Assembly: GCA_020628645.1 (NCBI GenBank)
Contig: JAHDES010000055.1
Location: 1 to 40,415 of the forward strand
DNA length: 40,415 nucleotides
Reading direction: 5' to 3'
DNA from: Saprospiraceae bacterium
GTDB lineage: Bacteria > Bacteroidota > Bacteroidia > Chitinophagales > Saprospiraceae
Under the pieces are notes generated by a model. That model had not been told where the DNA came from. It saw only the letters and a list, made by a program, of their open reading frames with translations, and made no database searches. Made by a program: the position numbers and the translations under genes. Within the stretch, counting starts at the first letter, position 1. Each line of letters starts with the position of its first letter. Shown piece after piece: positions 14,656 through 22,562 of this stretch.

Positions 14656-16311
14656 TTATTTTCTAAGCCAAGCAGCAAATTCTTCTTTATTTAAGGAATT
14701 TAGACAAGCTTCTTTGGTCAAACCTCCTTTTCGGGCAGCTAATGTACCAAAATGTATATCATGAATGCCTTCTTTTGAATGTGCATCAGGATTAATAGCA
14801 ATGAGTACTCCTTTTTCGAGAGCATAGGGAATCCAAGTCCAATCTAAATCTAGTCGATATGGATTAGCATTTAATTCTATTGCAACACCATTGGCTGCAC
14901 AGGCATCAATTACTTTTAAATGATCGAGAGGATAGCCTTCTCTTGATAATAACAATCGGCCTGTCGGATGCCCTAAAATTTTGGTGTACGGATTTTCAAT
15001 AGCTGCAATCAATCGAGCTGTGGCTTTAGTTTTATCCATACGAAGATTGGAATGCACAGAGGCAATAATAAAATCAAACTGTTTCAAAATATCTTCAGGG
15101 TAATCTAAAGAACCATCATTTAAAATATCTGATTCTATTCCTTTAAATACAGTAAAATTATCTAATTTATCATTTAAAGCATCTATTGCAGCAAATTGTT
15201 CTAGTAAGCGATCTTCTTTTAATCCATTAGCATAAAACGCTGATTTAGAGTGGTCTGTAATGCCTATGTACTCATAATCAAGTTCTTTAGCATAGGTACA
15301 CATATCATCTAAAGTATGTAATCCATCACTATAGGTCGTATGTGTATGTAAAACGCCTTTTATCTCCTTTTCTTCAATAAGTTTAGGGATTTGATTGGAC
15401 TGCAAGAGGTTTACACCATACTCACTTTCTCTTAATTCTGGTGCTAAAAAAGGAAGTTGTACTTTGTCAAAAATTGTGGTTTCTTCGGCTATATTTTTGA
15501 AATCAATAGCAGGAAAGGCTTCAATAAAAGCCGTTAAAAAATCTGGATGGGCAGTATAACGAAATAATTTTGAACCATATTCAGTTAAGGAACAAGTATA
15601 AATGCGAACAGGCAAGTCTGTTGCCGTTTGTGCCTGAAAATAATTATGGTGTTCTTCTTGTAACTGCAAAAGATCAGTTTCAAAGATGTTTGAAATAGAT
15701 TCATTAGAGGCAATTAATAGCTCAATTTGATCCAAAATAGGAGCGCAGCGACGGATTGCTCCTGTTAAAGTAATCTTTGCATTAGGTAATTGTGTTTTCA
15801 ATTGTTCAATTAATTCCAAAGCAGGTTTTTCAAGTGTAGCAAAGTGAAATTTACCTTGAGATTGGAGGAAATATTCTAACTTATTTTTTAAATCTGTTTG
15901 TGTTTTTTGACCAAATCCTTTTAATTCAATCAGTCGATTTTCATTGCAAGCATACAATAACTCACCTACTGTTTCGATACCCATATCCTTCCAAATGACA
16001 CTAATTTTCTTTGGGCCAAATCCTTTAATTTGTAGCATTTCCTGAATGCCTTCAGGCGTTTGATCTTGATATTTTTTGAGTGTAGCCATTTCTCCTTCGG
16101 TTAACAATTCTTGTATTTTTCCTTGAATGGCTTTGCCCACGCCCTTGATAGCAGCGATTTCATCTGTCGTCATTTCTACAAGTGGCTGTTCCCATTTACG
16201 AAGGGTAATATAAGCATTAGAGTAAGAGCGAATTTTAAATTGATTTTCTCCATGCAGTTCCATAATGGCAGCGAGCGTGCGAAAGGAATTGGCAATTTCT
16301 TTATTTGTCAT
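14656..16311 (-). CDS. polX: PolX-family protein with PHP phosphoesterase domain; polymerase catalytic aspartates not conserved
   Basis: The 551-residue protein has an N-terminal helix-hairpin-helix 8-kDa-like region (IKGVGKAIQGKI at 55-66, IKGFGPKKI at 95-103, LKGFGQKT at 130-137). A nucleotidyltransferase-like region follows with GAIRR at 184-188. The usual DxD metal-binding pair appears as Gln195-Ile-Glu197, so template-dependent synthesis is doubtful. The C-terminal PHP domain looks complete: HTHTTYSDG (322-330), GITDHS, IESD, SVHS, GHPTGR and NPDAHS, the metal site that gives 3'-5' exonuclease or AP-site processing in bacterial PolX. Likely role: DNA repair, mainly through the PHP nuclease. 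It is 195 bases upstream of the SDR on the same strand. Confidence 0.9.
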   Translation of the reverse strand: MTNKEIANSFRTLAAIMELHGENQFKIRSYSNAYITLRKWEQPLVEMTTDEIAAIKGVGKAIQGKIQELLTEGEMATLKKYQDQTPEGIQEMLQIKGFGPKKISVIWKDMGIETVGELLYACNENRLIELKGFGQKTQTDLKNKLEYFLQSQGKFHFATLEKPALELIEQLKTQLPNAKITLTGAIRRCAPILDQIELLIASNESISNIFETDLLQLQEEHHNYFQAQTATDLPVRIYTCSLTEYGSKLFRYTAHPDFLTAFIEAFPAIDFKNIAEETTIFDKVQLPFLAPELRESEYGVNLLQSNQIPKLIEEKEIKGVLHTHTTYSDGLHTLDDMCTYAKELDYEYIGITDHSKSAFYANGLKEDRLLEQFAAIDALNDKLDNFTVFKGIESDILNDGSLDYPEDILKQFDFIIASVHSNLRMDKTKATARLIAAIENPYTKILGHPTGRLLLSREGYPLDHLKVIDACAANGVAIELNANPYRLDLDWTWIPYALEKGVLIAINPDAHSKEGIHDIHFGTLAARKGGLTKEACLNSLNKEEFAAWLRK

Positions 16312-16503
16312 ATGTATGTTCTGTTTCTGGTTCTAAATGTAGGAAGAAGTCTATAAATTTTCTCTTAATTAAGGAAAATCATCGGGAGATAGAAGTAGAT
16401 TAGTATGATTTCTTGAATTCATACTCAATTGGAGCTAAATAAATAGTGAAAGTCTTTCTTTTTGTAGAAATTGTTTTTCAATAAATCAATAGAAACAACT
16501 CAT

Positions 16504-16650
16504 ATGCGAAAGATCATGGATTTATTGAGTTTGAACTTAATGATCGACAATGATTTCTTGCATCGGTACGAAACTATTGACGAACAAAAAACAACAAAGC
16601 GTAGCGACAGGGATTTTCTTGAAAAAGAATGCCATGATACTGCTGCGTAA
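16504..16650 (+). CDS. Possible 48-residue small protein
   Basis: The ORF starts ATG CGA AAG at 16504 and ends TAA at 16650. The product begins MRKIMDLLSLNLMIDND and is polar and charged (TKRSDRDFLEKECHD) with no signal peptide or membrane helix. Support for its being real comes only from position: an intrinsic terminator starts 10 bases after the stop, and the flanking genes are both on the other strand, so something is transcribed rightwards here. It could equally be a non-coding RNA. I recognise no family. Confidence 0.3.
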   Translation: MRKIMDLLSLNLMIDNDFLHRYETIDEQKTTKRSDRDFLEKECHDTAA

Positions 16651-16659
16651 GTGTAAGAT

Positions 16660-16697
16660 AATAGGTCAACTAATTCTTTAGCTGACCTATTTTTTAT
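16660..16697 (+). terminator. Intrinsic terminator after the small ORF
   Basis: AATAGGTCA (16660-16668) pairs with TGACCTATT (16683-16691), with inner CTAA / TTAG pairing around a TTCT loop, then a T-run. The T-run is on the plus strand; the minus-strand side (ATTATCTT) is weaker but could also help to end the MORN lipoprotein transcript. Confidence 0.7.
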
Positions 16698-16707
16698 TGA
16701 GGATGGA

Positions 16708-17292
16708 TTATTTATTCAATTGTACCCCATTTTTAAACTCATATTCCAAAGTCACTTGTTCTTCTTCATTATAAAAAATGGATTTCCCATTTTTCTTGCC
16801 CATTGAATAATCAGTTTCTTGTTGTTTTTTTCCATTTTGATAATAGGTCGTATATTTTCCATCTAATTGACCGTTGACATAATTAGCCTCTTTAATGGGT
16901 TTTCCAAACTTGTACTCCACATAAGGGCCATGTAATTGATTATTGGCATAAAAAGATTTCTTTTCTAGGCGTCCTACGTTATCAAATGTCAAATGTGGTC
17001 CTTGAAAATTTCCATTAAAGTAATTGCTAATAGATTTAACAATACCTGCATTTCGTCCTGTATGATAACTCAACCAAGCTCCTTGTCGCACTCCATCTAC
17101 AACATCTCCTTCTTCTAAGACATTTCCAGACGCCTCTTTTTTCATTGCTTTTTGTGCAACGGAAGATGGATAAGCAATAAGTTCAAATCCAGTTAAATCG
17201 CCACTTCCGCTCGTAGGAGCTGGAGCTGAAGTTTGCTGTCCACAAGCTAAAATACCTACAGCAAAAAGGGTAATAAATATGTACTTCATCAT
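16708..17292 (-). CDS. MORN-repeat lipoprotein
   Basis: The 194-residue product starts MMKYIFITLFAVGILACGQQ, with a lipobox and Cys17. A Pro/Ser/Thr-rich spacer follows, then about four to five MORN_2-type repeats (SYHTGRNAG, NYFNGNFQGPH, YANNQLHGPYVEY, NYVNGQLDGKY, YYQNGKKQQE). Such repeats form extended beta-hairpins and occur in many Bacteroidota lipoproteins and YwqK-like proteins with no known biochemical role. The second Met is an equally good start. No neighbour on its strand suggests a pathway. The terminator at 16660-16697 lies just past the stop. Confidence 0.85.
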   Translation of the reverse strand: MMKYIFITLFAVGILACGQQTSAPAPTSGSGDLTGFELIAYPSSVAQKAMKKEASGNVLEEGDVVDGVRQGAWLSYHTGRNAGIVKSISNYFNGNFQGPHLTFDNVGRLEKKSFYANNQLHGPYVEYKFGKPIKEANYVNGQLDGKYTTYYQNGKKQQETDYSMGKKNGKSIFYNEEEQVTLEYEFKNGVQLNK

Positions 17293-17656
17293 ATTTTATA
17301 TAGTTTAAATATTTATAATATGAAATTGAAAGGCTAATTTATAGAATCTCAATAGAATTGCCAAGCCTTAGCTCAAATACTGGCTTTTTTAAGACTGTAA
17401 TCTAATAATAGAACTATTTTTAAAGGAATAAATAAGTAGATTTTTTTAAAAAATGGAAAAAAATTACATTTGTTCTTTTAGAAGCAATTTGAGTTTAGCT
17501 TTTTTAAAATATGATAGGTCGTTTTTTCAACAATCGAGGCATTGAAATAGGAGTTTAGCCCAGCTAAATAACTATTTTAATAACAAAGAGTGATGGAAAA
17601 AGGGACATCATAGAAAGAAAGTGTTAAATTCAAATAGCTTCTTAGTTCTTATCTAT
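17293..17656. other. 364-bp AT-rich spacer between divergent genes
   Basis: This holds the promoters of the MORN lipoprotein (minus) and DUF4340 (plus) genes, but no TAnnTTTG box stands out. Seen here are a small hairpin TTTAGC-CCA-GCTAAA (17554-17568) and AAGCC/GGCTT before a T-run near 17361-17390, a weak terminator-like shape. No ORF is supported. Confidence 0.5.
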
Positions 17657-18601
17657 ATGAAACTCAAAAGAAGCATAAAATTCGCAGTTGTACTATTGAT
17701 AATAGTTGGTATGTATTTTCTGTTTAATCAGGAAAAGAAAAAACAAGGTGTTAACCTACAACTAATAAAACTTGATACAACTAATATTCAGTCAATTATC
17801 CTTAATACAAAAATTGATAACTATCAAGATGTTCGCTTACAACGTGTACAAAAGAAATGGTTAATTAGTAAAGATAATTTTACCACTCAAGCCTTTGCCC
17901 AACAAGTAGACTCTTTATTAGCACTTTTTACAGATATTGAAGCGCATCATGTTCGTACTCCGTCAAAAAACAAGTCGTCAAACTATGGCTTTGGTCATAG
18001 CTCAAATACAAGAGTACGTATTTTAGGTGATTTAATACATGAAGACTTTTATATTAGTGATTTGACTACGACACAAAAAGCTTATATGCGATTGGCAAAT
18101 GAAAAGGAAGTTTTTGAAGTAAGTGGAATATTCCATCAGTTAAATAATCAATCATTTAATAAATTTAGAGATCAGCGTGTACATGGATTAGACATTGAGA
18201 ATATAAGAACCCTTCAGTTTAGTGAAATGAAAGATTCTATTCAATTGTTATTTCATAAAAGTGGGGACGATTGGCAAAATAATGATCTAAATTTGGAAGC
18301 AGATTCTCTTATGGATAATTATTTAAAGCAAATTGAATCTTTAAAAAGCAATCACTTTATTTATGATTTTGATCCTTTAACGCATCAAGATTTTTTGGAT
18401 CTTCAACTTATTTTAGAGTCAGAGTATAAAAGTTGTGAAATTAAGTGTTACCGAGATAGTTTACGAACGCCAGAATTTATCATAACAACATCTACCAATA
18501 CGGATGCATGTTTTGCTTCAGATTCTACTGCTTTATTTTCGAAAATATTTAAACCATTTTTAGAATTAAAAGAAGAGGTTCAATCAATTGATCACGATTG
18601 A
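17657..18601 (+). CDS. DUF4340 domain protein, membrane-anchored
   Basis: From the ATG at 17657 the protein has 314 residues, with an N-terminal membrane anchor (MKLKRSIKFAVVLLIIVG, helix about 7-24). The rest is a periplasmic or extracytoplasmic DUF4340 region: VRLQRVQKKWLI, YGFGHSSNTRVRI, FYISDLTTTQKAYMRL and FEVSGIF are typical of that family. A GTG 12 codons upstream (17621) is also in frame, but the ATG puts the basic residues directly before the helix, so I prefer it. DUF4340 proteins often accompany gliding or ABC transporter genes in Bacteroidota; here no such neighbours are seen. The 3' end overlaps the convergent regulator gene by 10 bases. Confidence 0.8.
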   Translation: MKLKRSIKFAVVLLIIVGMYFLFNQEKKKQGVNLQLIKLDTTNIQSIILNTKIDNYQDVRLQRVQKKWLISKDNFTTQAFAQQVDSLLALFTDIEAHHVRTPSKNKSSNYGFGHSSNTRVRILGDLIHEDFYISDLTTTQKAYMRLANEKEVFEVSGIFHQLNNQSFNKFRDQRVHGLDIENIRTLQFSEMKDSIQLLFHKSGDDWQNNDLNLEADSLMDNYLKQIESLKSNHFIYDFDPLTHQDFLDLQLILESEYKSCEIKCYRDSLRTPEFIITTSTNTDACFASDSTALFSKIFKPFLELKEEVQSIDHD

Positions 18602-19347
18602 TTTTGATGTTTTTTTACATATTCTTTTGGAGTAAGCCCAGTTATTTCCTTGAATACTTTATAAAAAGTAGATTTATTTTTAAAACCACATTGTCGCGCT
18701 ACGCCATATAATGTAAGTTGCTGAGCTTCAGGAGCTAATAGTTTTATTTTAGCATCTCTAATACGATAACTATTAATGAATTTATTAGTGTTGGCACCCG
18801 TCAACAGATTAATAACCTGTGATAAATATTTAGTGTTTGTATGTAAATGATCAGCTATTTCTTTGAGTTTTATTTTGGGATTCAGATAGGCTTTTTCTTC
18901 TTCCATGTAATAGCGGAGACGCTCATAAATTTTACTTAATTTTAATTGCTGAAGACTAACATTTTGATAAATGGAATCCGTTTCAGCTAATTGCATAATA
19001 GGTAAAAAAGAATCATCTGTGCAATTACCATCTACCTCAAATGCAATATAATTGGTGAGTTCTTTTTTTCGATTAAAAATAGGGTGTACTACTAATCGGC
19101 AAAGATATTGTTGTCCATTTTTGCGATAATTGATGATTTCATCTTTAAAAGAAATTCCTTTATCAAGGGCATTGCGAAAACGTTTTATTGCTGCTGGAGA
19201 ACTAGCAGGACCTTGTAATAAACTCGGTTTTTTCCCAATTACATCTGAAATACTATAGCCTGTAATAGCTGTGAAATCATGATTGACCCATTGAATGTAT
19301 CGATCAGCATCTGTAAGTATTACCGCAATATTTGGAAATTTACTCAA
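18592..19347 (-). CDS. PAS-domain AraC-family transcription regulator
   Basis: The 251-residue protein has an N-terminal PAS domain (about 1-110: ILTDADRYIQWVNHDFTAIT, then RKNGQQYLCRLVVHPIF) and a C-terminal AraC-type double helix-turn-helix (about 148-248: LKEIADHLHTNTKYLSQVIN and GFKNKSTFYKVFKEITG). The PAS domain has the LLQGP turn seen in LOV domains, but the photoactive Cys position is Pro (GKKPSLLQG), so blue-light adduct chemistry is not expected. It would be a cytoplasmic sensor-regulator of unknown signal. Its 3' end overlaps the DUF4340 gene by 10 bases on the opposite strand. Confidence 0.88.
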   Translation of the reverse strand: MSKFPNIAVILTDADRYIQWVNHDFTAITGYSISDVIGKKPSLLQGPASSPAAIKRFRNALDKGISFKDEIINYRKNGQQYLCRLVVHPIFNRKKELTNYIAFEVDGNCTDDSFLPIMQLAETDSIYQNVSLQQLKLSKIYERLRYYMEEEKAYLNPKIKLKEIADHLHTNTKYLSQVINLLTGANTNKFINSYRIRDAKIKLLAPEAQQLTLYGVARQCGFKNKSTFYKVFKEITGLTPKEYVKKHQNQS

Positions 19348-19838
19348 AGCGTTTCAAAGAAGTTGTTGAATTGTTGTATTACTTTGTAAGTGTTAAAATG
19401 TTTGAGGGTATTTTTTCCTAAGATACAAAAACTTTTTGTTCTAAATTGATATATTTCTAATAAATCGAAAATATTTAAGATTTTTGCATTAAATAAGCAG
19501 CTTAAAAACATAAAATAACTCCCATAGAAGATGCAACAATTAGAGGCATTCGAGGTTGTATTAATTAGACATGAAGAAATGCTTATACGAAATTGATTAA
19601 GTGATTTCGTATATCACACCTTCAACGTATAATGCCGATTTGAAAAAATCATAAATTATATGCGAAAGGATTTTTTCAACTCGGTATTATAATCTTGACA
19701 GTTTTTTTACTATCACTATTAAAATAAAAATAGTACTAGAATTGTCATCATCGTTAAAATGAAAAAGTTGAACCAATAAATTTGTATATTTAAATTAATT
19801 AAATTTGTATTTATTGTTAATAGTCCGAATTACGCATT
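19348..19838. other. 491-bp AT-rich spacer with a long hairpin
   Basis: The spacer separates the divergent regulator and SDR genes. It has no supported ORF. A TATCTTAG box on the minus strand (19418-19425) may serve the regulator. The main feature is the 22-base inverted repeat at 19629-19690. Closer to the SDR the DNA is very AT-rich (TTTGTATATTTAAATTAATT near 19781), as expected for a promoter, but I cannot assign boxes with confidence. Confidence 0.5.
19629..19690. repeat. Long imperfect hairpin
   Basis: The arm at 19629-19650 (ATAATGCCGATTTGAAAAAA...) and the arm at 19669-19690 are complementary at 20 of 22 positions, with an 18-base loop. No T-run follows, so it is not a classical terminator. 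It could be a regulatory cruciform or a small repeat element. Confidence 0.5.
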
Positions 19839-20606
19839 ATGATTGATTTAATGTTTAATGATAAAGTGGTTTTAGTAACAGGAGCATCTAGCGGAATTGG
19901 TAGAGCTACAGCACAAGCTTTTGCAAAGAAAAAAGCAAATGTTGTCGTTCATTATAATAATAATCAACAAGGTGCTGAAAATACATTTCGATCCATTATT
20001 CCAGGAAAACATGAATTAATACAAGCAAATCTTGTTGATCCAGAACAAGTGCGACGAATGATTAATCGAATTATAGCGGAGTATGGTCGTATAGATATTG
20101 TAGTAAATAATGCAGGAATTTTCGAGGAACACCCAATCGATAAAGTTAGTTATGTGGATTGGCAAAAATCTTGGGAACAAACGCTATCTACTAATTTAGT
20201 TGGTCCTGCCAATGTATGTTATTGTGCTGCTCAATATATGATTCAACAGAAAAGTGGACGAATCGTTAATATTTCTTCGAGAGGAGCATTTAGAGGTGAA
20301 CCCAAGCAGCCCGCTTATGGCGCAAGCAAAGCTGGCTTAAATGCCATGAGTCAGTCCCTTGCTATAGCACTTGCGCCACATAATATTTTTATTGGAGTAG
20401 TCGCACCAGGTTTTGTTTCAACAGAACGAATCCTAGAAAAATTAGAGACTTACCATGGTAAAAATATTTTAAATCAAAGTCCCTTAGGACGGATAGCAAA
20501 ACCAGAAGAAGTGGCGAACGCTGTTTTATTTCTAGCTGCATCAGGTACGGAATTCACTACAGGGACTATTTTAGATGTAAATGGTGCATCTTATTTAAGA
20601 AGTTAA
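19839..20606 (+). CDS. Short-chain dehydrogenase/reductase (FabG-like)
   Basis: The 255-residue enzyme has TGASSGIG (14-21), NNAG (90-93), Ser147 in NISSR, and Tyr160 and Lys164 in YGASK, and ends with the SDR C-terminal pattern AAPFLA-like ([22 protein letters not shown]). It is a classical, soluble NAD(P)-dependent oxidoreductase of the FabG/3-ketoacyl reductase branch; the substrate is not determined by sequence. The Met at residue 5 ([11 protein letters not shown]) is a possible alternative start. It stands alone between two spacers, so context gives no pathway. Confidence 0.9.
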   Translation: MIDLMFNDKVVLVTGASSGIGRATAQAFAKKKANVVVHYNNNQQGAENTFRSIIPGKHELIQANLVDPEQVRRMINRIIAEYGRIDIVVNNAGIFEEHPIDKVSYVDWQKSWEQTLSTNLVGPANVCYCAAQYMIQQKSGRIVNISSRGAFRGEPKQPAYGASKAGLNAMSQSLAIALAPHNIFIGVVAPGFVSTERILEKLETYHGKNILNQSPLGRIAKPEEVANAVLFLAASGTEFTTGTILDVNGASYLRS

Positions 20607-20671
20607 ATAGCATTAACAACTCATTAACTATTATTGCAAGTGCATTAACAGGAGTTTGAGTGGTTTTGGTA

Positions 20672-20679
20672 TACTTTTG
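20672..20679 (+). promoter_or_regulatory. -7 box upstream of the DUF1573 lipoprotein gene
   Basis: TACTTTTG matches TAnnTTTG exactly. It is 181 bases upstream of the ATG at 20861, so the leader would be long. No matching upstream TTTG is seen at 19 bases, which lowers confidence. Confidence 0.35.
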
Positions 20680-20860
20680 TATTATCAATTGATTGGAAGC
20701 GCATTCAAATGCAACTCCTTAAAAACGAATTCGTAATTAAGAAAAAGGTCGTGGCAAATTTTGGAACTTTGTTAGGTAGAACGCCAAAAAACCCTTAATT
20801 TTGCCCCACCAAATTTAGAACATATTTAAAAAATCTCACAATTATTAAATTTATTTAAAG

Positions 20861-21424
20861 ATGAAAAAGACGTTATTTTCTGGTTTATTACTAATGGCAC
20901 TATCCCTTTTTATGGTTTCTTGTGCTAATGAAACTTCTGCAGATCAAGCTGCAGCTCGTGCTAAAGTTGAAAGTACAACACCAACTGCTCCAGCTACACC
21001 AACTGCGCAGCCAGCACCTAATACTCCAGCTGCACCAGTTGGCCCAACAACTGTAATGGAATTTGGTGAAACTGAATTTGATTTTGGTACAGTAACTGAA
21101 GGTGAAAAAGTTTCTCATACTTATGCTTTCAAAAATACAGGTAGTGAGCCTTTAATTCTTAGCAATGCAAAAGGTAGCTGTGGTTGTACTGTACCTAAGT
21201 GGCCAAAAGAGCCTATTGCTCCTGGTGCTTCTGGTGAAATCACTGTTGAGTTTAACTCTAAAAACAAAAAAGGTCCTCGTAATCAAAAAGTTACGATTAC
21301 TGCAAATACAGAGCCTGCTCAAACATTCATTTACTTGAAAGGAAATGTTGAGCCAGATCCAAATGCGCCTGCACCTACAACTCCAAATGCACCTGCACAA
21401 CCAAATATTCAAATTAATCAATAA
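20861..21424 (+). CDS. DUF1573 lipoprotein
   Basis: The 187-residue product has a lipobox signal (MKKTLFSGLLLMALSLFMVSC, Cys21), a Pro/Ala/Thr-rich linker (residues about 38-62) and one DUF1573 domain (about 66-165): EFDFGTVTEGEKVSHTYAF, GSCGCTVPKWP, PIAPGASGEITVEF. A second Pro-rich low-complexity tail ends it. DUF1573 is an Ig-like fold common in Bacteroidota envelope proteins with no known enzymatic role; the CGC motif may bind metal or form a disulfide. It is followed by a strong terminator, so it is probably monocistronic. Confidence 0.9.
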   Translation: MKKTLFSGLLLMALSLFMVSCANETSADQAAARAKVESTTPTAPATPTAQPAPNTPAAPVGPTTVMEFGETEFDFGTVTEGEKVSHTYAFKNTGSEPLILSNAKGSCGCTVPKWPKEPIAPGASGEITVEFNSKNKKGPRNQKVTITANTEPAQTFIYLKGNVEPDPNAPAPTTPNAPAQPNIQINQ

Positions 21425-21451
21425 AATTTGATTTGAATTAAATTCATAAAA

Positions 21452-21485
21452 AGCCTAGATAATTTCAAATTATCTAGGCTTTTTT
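21452..21485. terminator. Strong bidirectional intrinsic terminator after the DUF1573 gene
   Basis: AGCCTAGATAATTT (21452-21465) and AAATTATCTAGGCT (21467-21480) are perfect complements with T-rich sequence after and A-rich sequence before the stem. It ends 39 bases before the next ATG, so the UbiA gene needs its own promoter. Confidence 0.85.
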
Positions 21486-21523
21486 AGTAGGTTTGTCTTA
21501 GCCAAACTGTAGCCGTTTTTTCT

Positions 21524-22387
21524 ATGAAGAAATATCTTTCCTTAGTTAAGTTTAGTCATACCATTTTTGCACTTCCTTTTGCGATTTTAGGGTTCTTTTT
21601 AGCTACACAATTACCACAACAAAGCATTTCTTGGCGTTTATTTTTTTTAGTGATTTTATGTATGATTTTCGCGCGCTCAGCTGCTATGGCATTTAATCGA
21701 TATTTGGATCGAGACATTGATAAAGCTAATCCTAGAACCGAAAATCGAGAGATACCCGCAGGAATAATTTCACCGAAAGCCGCACTCCTTTTTGTAAGTG
21801 CTAATTCATTGGCATTCATTACTTGTACCTATTTTATTAATCCATTATGTTTTTATTTGTCTCCCATAGCATTATTAGTGATTTTGGGCTATAGCTATAC
21901 CAAACGATTCACTGCTTTGTGTCATTTCGTCTTAGGATTAGGGCTTTCACTCGCGCCTATTGGTGCTTATATTGCGGTGACAGGAACATTTGATTTTTTG
22001 CCTTTGTGTTATTCTTTTGCTGTATTATTTTGGGTGGCAGGTTTCGATATTATTTATGCTTTACAAGATGAGGATTTTGATAAATCCTTAGATTTGCATT
22101 CTATTCCAAGCCAAATAGGAGGCATTAAAGCTTTACGATTGTCTAGATGGCTTCATCTTTTTTCAGCAATATGGATCATTTTGGGGACTTATTTGCTATT
22201 TCAACAATATCCGTCTGTTCAATATTTAGCCTTAGTGGCGATGGTCGTATTTAATGCTTCACTTATTTATCAGCACAGTTTAGTAAAACATGATGATTTA
22301 CGAAAAGTAAATCTGGCCTTTTTTACGACCAATGGTTTGGCAAGTCTACTTTTTGGAGGGCTAAGCATTCTTGATTTATTTATTTAA
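21524..22387 (+). CDS. UbiA-family prenyltransferase (4-hydroxybenzoate/menaquinone-type)
   Basis: The 287-residue integral membrane enzyme has about eight hydrophobic helices and the two Asp-rich motifs that bind the prenyl diphosphate through Mg2+: NRYLDRDID (Asn58, Asp62, Asp66) and QDEDFD (Asp182, Asp186). It is close to the UbiA-like prenyltransferases that Bacteroidota use with the futalosine pathway of menaquinone synthesis (MqnP-type); the quinone ring substrate is inferred. A MenA or heme O synthase role is less likely, given the NRYLDRDIDKANPRT sequence. It stands between the DUF1573 terminator and a hydroxylase gene. Length is normal for the family. Confidence 0.88.
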   Translation: MKKYLSLVKFSHTIFALPFAILGFFLATQLPQQSISWRLFFLVILCMIFARSAAMAFNRYLDRDIDKANPRTENREIPAGIISPKAALLFVSANSLAFITCTYFINPLCFYLSPIALLVILGYSYTKRFTALCHFVLGLGLSLAPIGAYIAVTGTFDFLPLCYSFAVLFWVAGFDIIYALQDEDFDKSLDLHSIPSQIGGIKALRLSRWLHLFSAIWIILGTYLLFQQYPSVQYLALVAMVVFNASLIYQHSLVKHDDLRKVNLAFFTTNGLASLLFGGLSILDLFI

Positions 22388-22393
22388 TCCCTC

Positions 22394-22414
22394 TACCTCA
22401 AATAAGGTATTTTT
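22394..22414 (+). terminator. Weak terminator-like hairpin after the prenyltransferase gene
   Basis: TACCT (22394-22398) and AGGTA (22405-22409) with six loop bases, followed by five T. The stem is short, so confidence is modest. Confidence 0.35.
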
Positions 22415-22461
22415 AGAAAAAGACTTGAAATTCTAGTTTTGCTGACGTAATTTTAATTTTC

Positions 22462-22500
22462 AAATTTGATAATATTTACACATTAAACATTATCAAATTT
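22462..22500. repeat. Perfect 12-bp inverted repeat upstream of the hydroxylase gene
   Basis: AAATTTGATAAT (22462-22473) and ATTATCAAATTT (22489-22500) are perfect complements around a 15-base loop. No T-run follows. It ends 33 bases before the -7 box at 22533, where a regulator could act on the hydroxylase promoter. Confidence 0.45.
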
Positions 22501-22532
22501 CCAACAACTTCTATTTCCTTTTAACTTAAATG

Positions 22533-22540
22533 TATATTTG
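22533..22540 (+). promoter_or_regulatory. -7 box of the hydroxylase gene
   Basis: TATATTTG matches TAnnTTTG exactly, 23 bases upstream of the ATG at 22563. The upstream box is weak (TTTC near 22514). Confidence 0.5.
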
Positions 22541-22562
22541 AAAATTCATAACTCATCCAAAC

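Larger units (their letters stand above)
16312..16707. other. 396-bp spacer with a possible small gene
   Basis: Bases 16312-16503 are AT-rich with no structure that I can support. From 16504 a 48-codon ORF runs to 16650 and is followed at once by a good terminator (16660-16697). The plus-strand transcript thus implied lies between two minus-strand genes. Confidence 0.5.

Noticed and set aside
16708-17292. YwqK-type antitoxin
   Set aside because: MORN repeats are often labelled this way, but the protein is a lipoprotein and no toxin gene lies beside it.
18592-19347. LOV photoreceptor
   Set aside because: The position of the photoactive Cys is Pro, and the other flavin-contact residues cannot be confirmed by eye.
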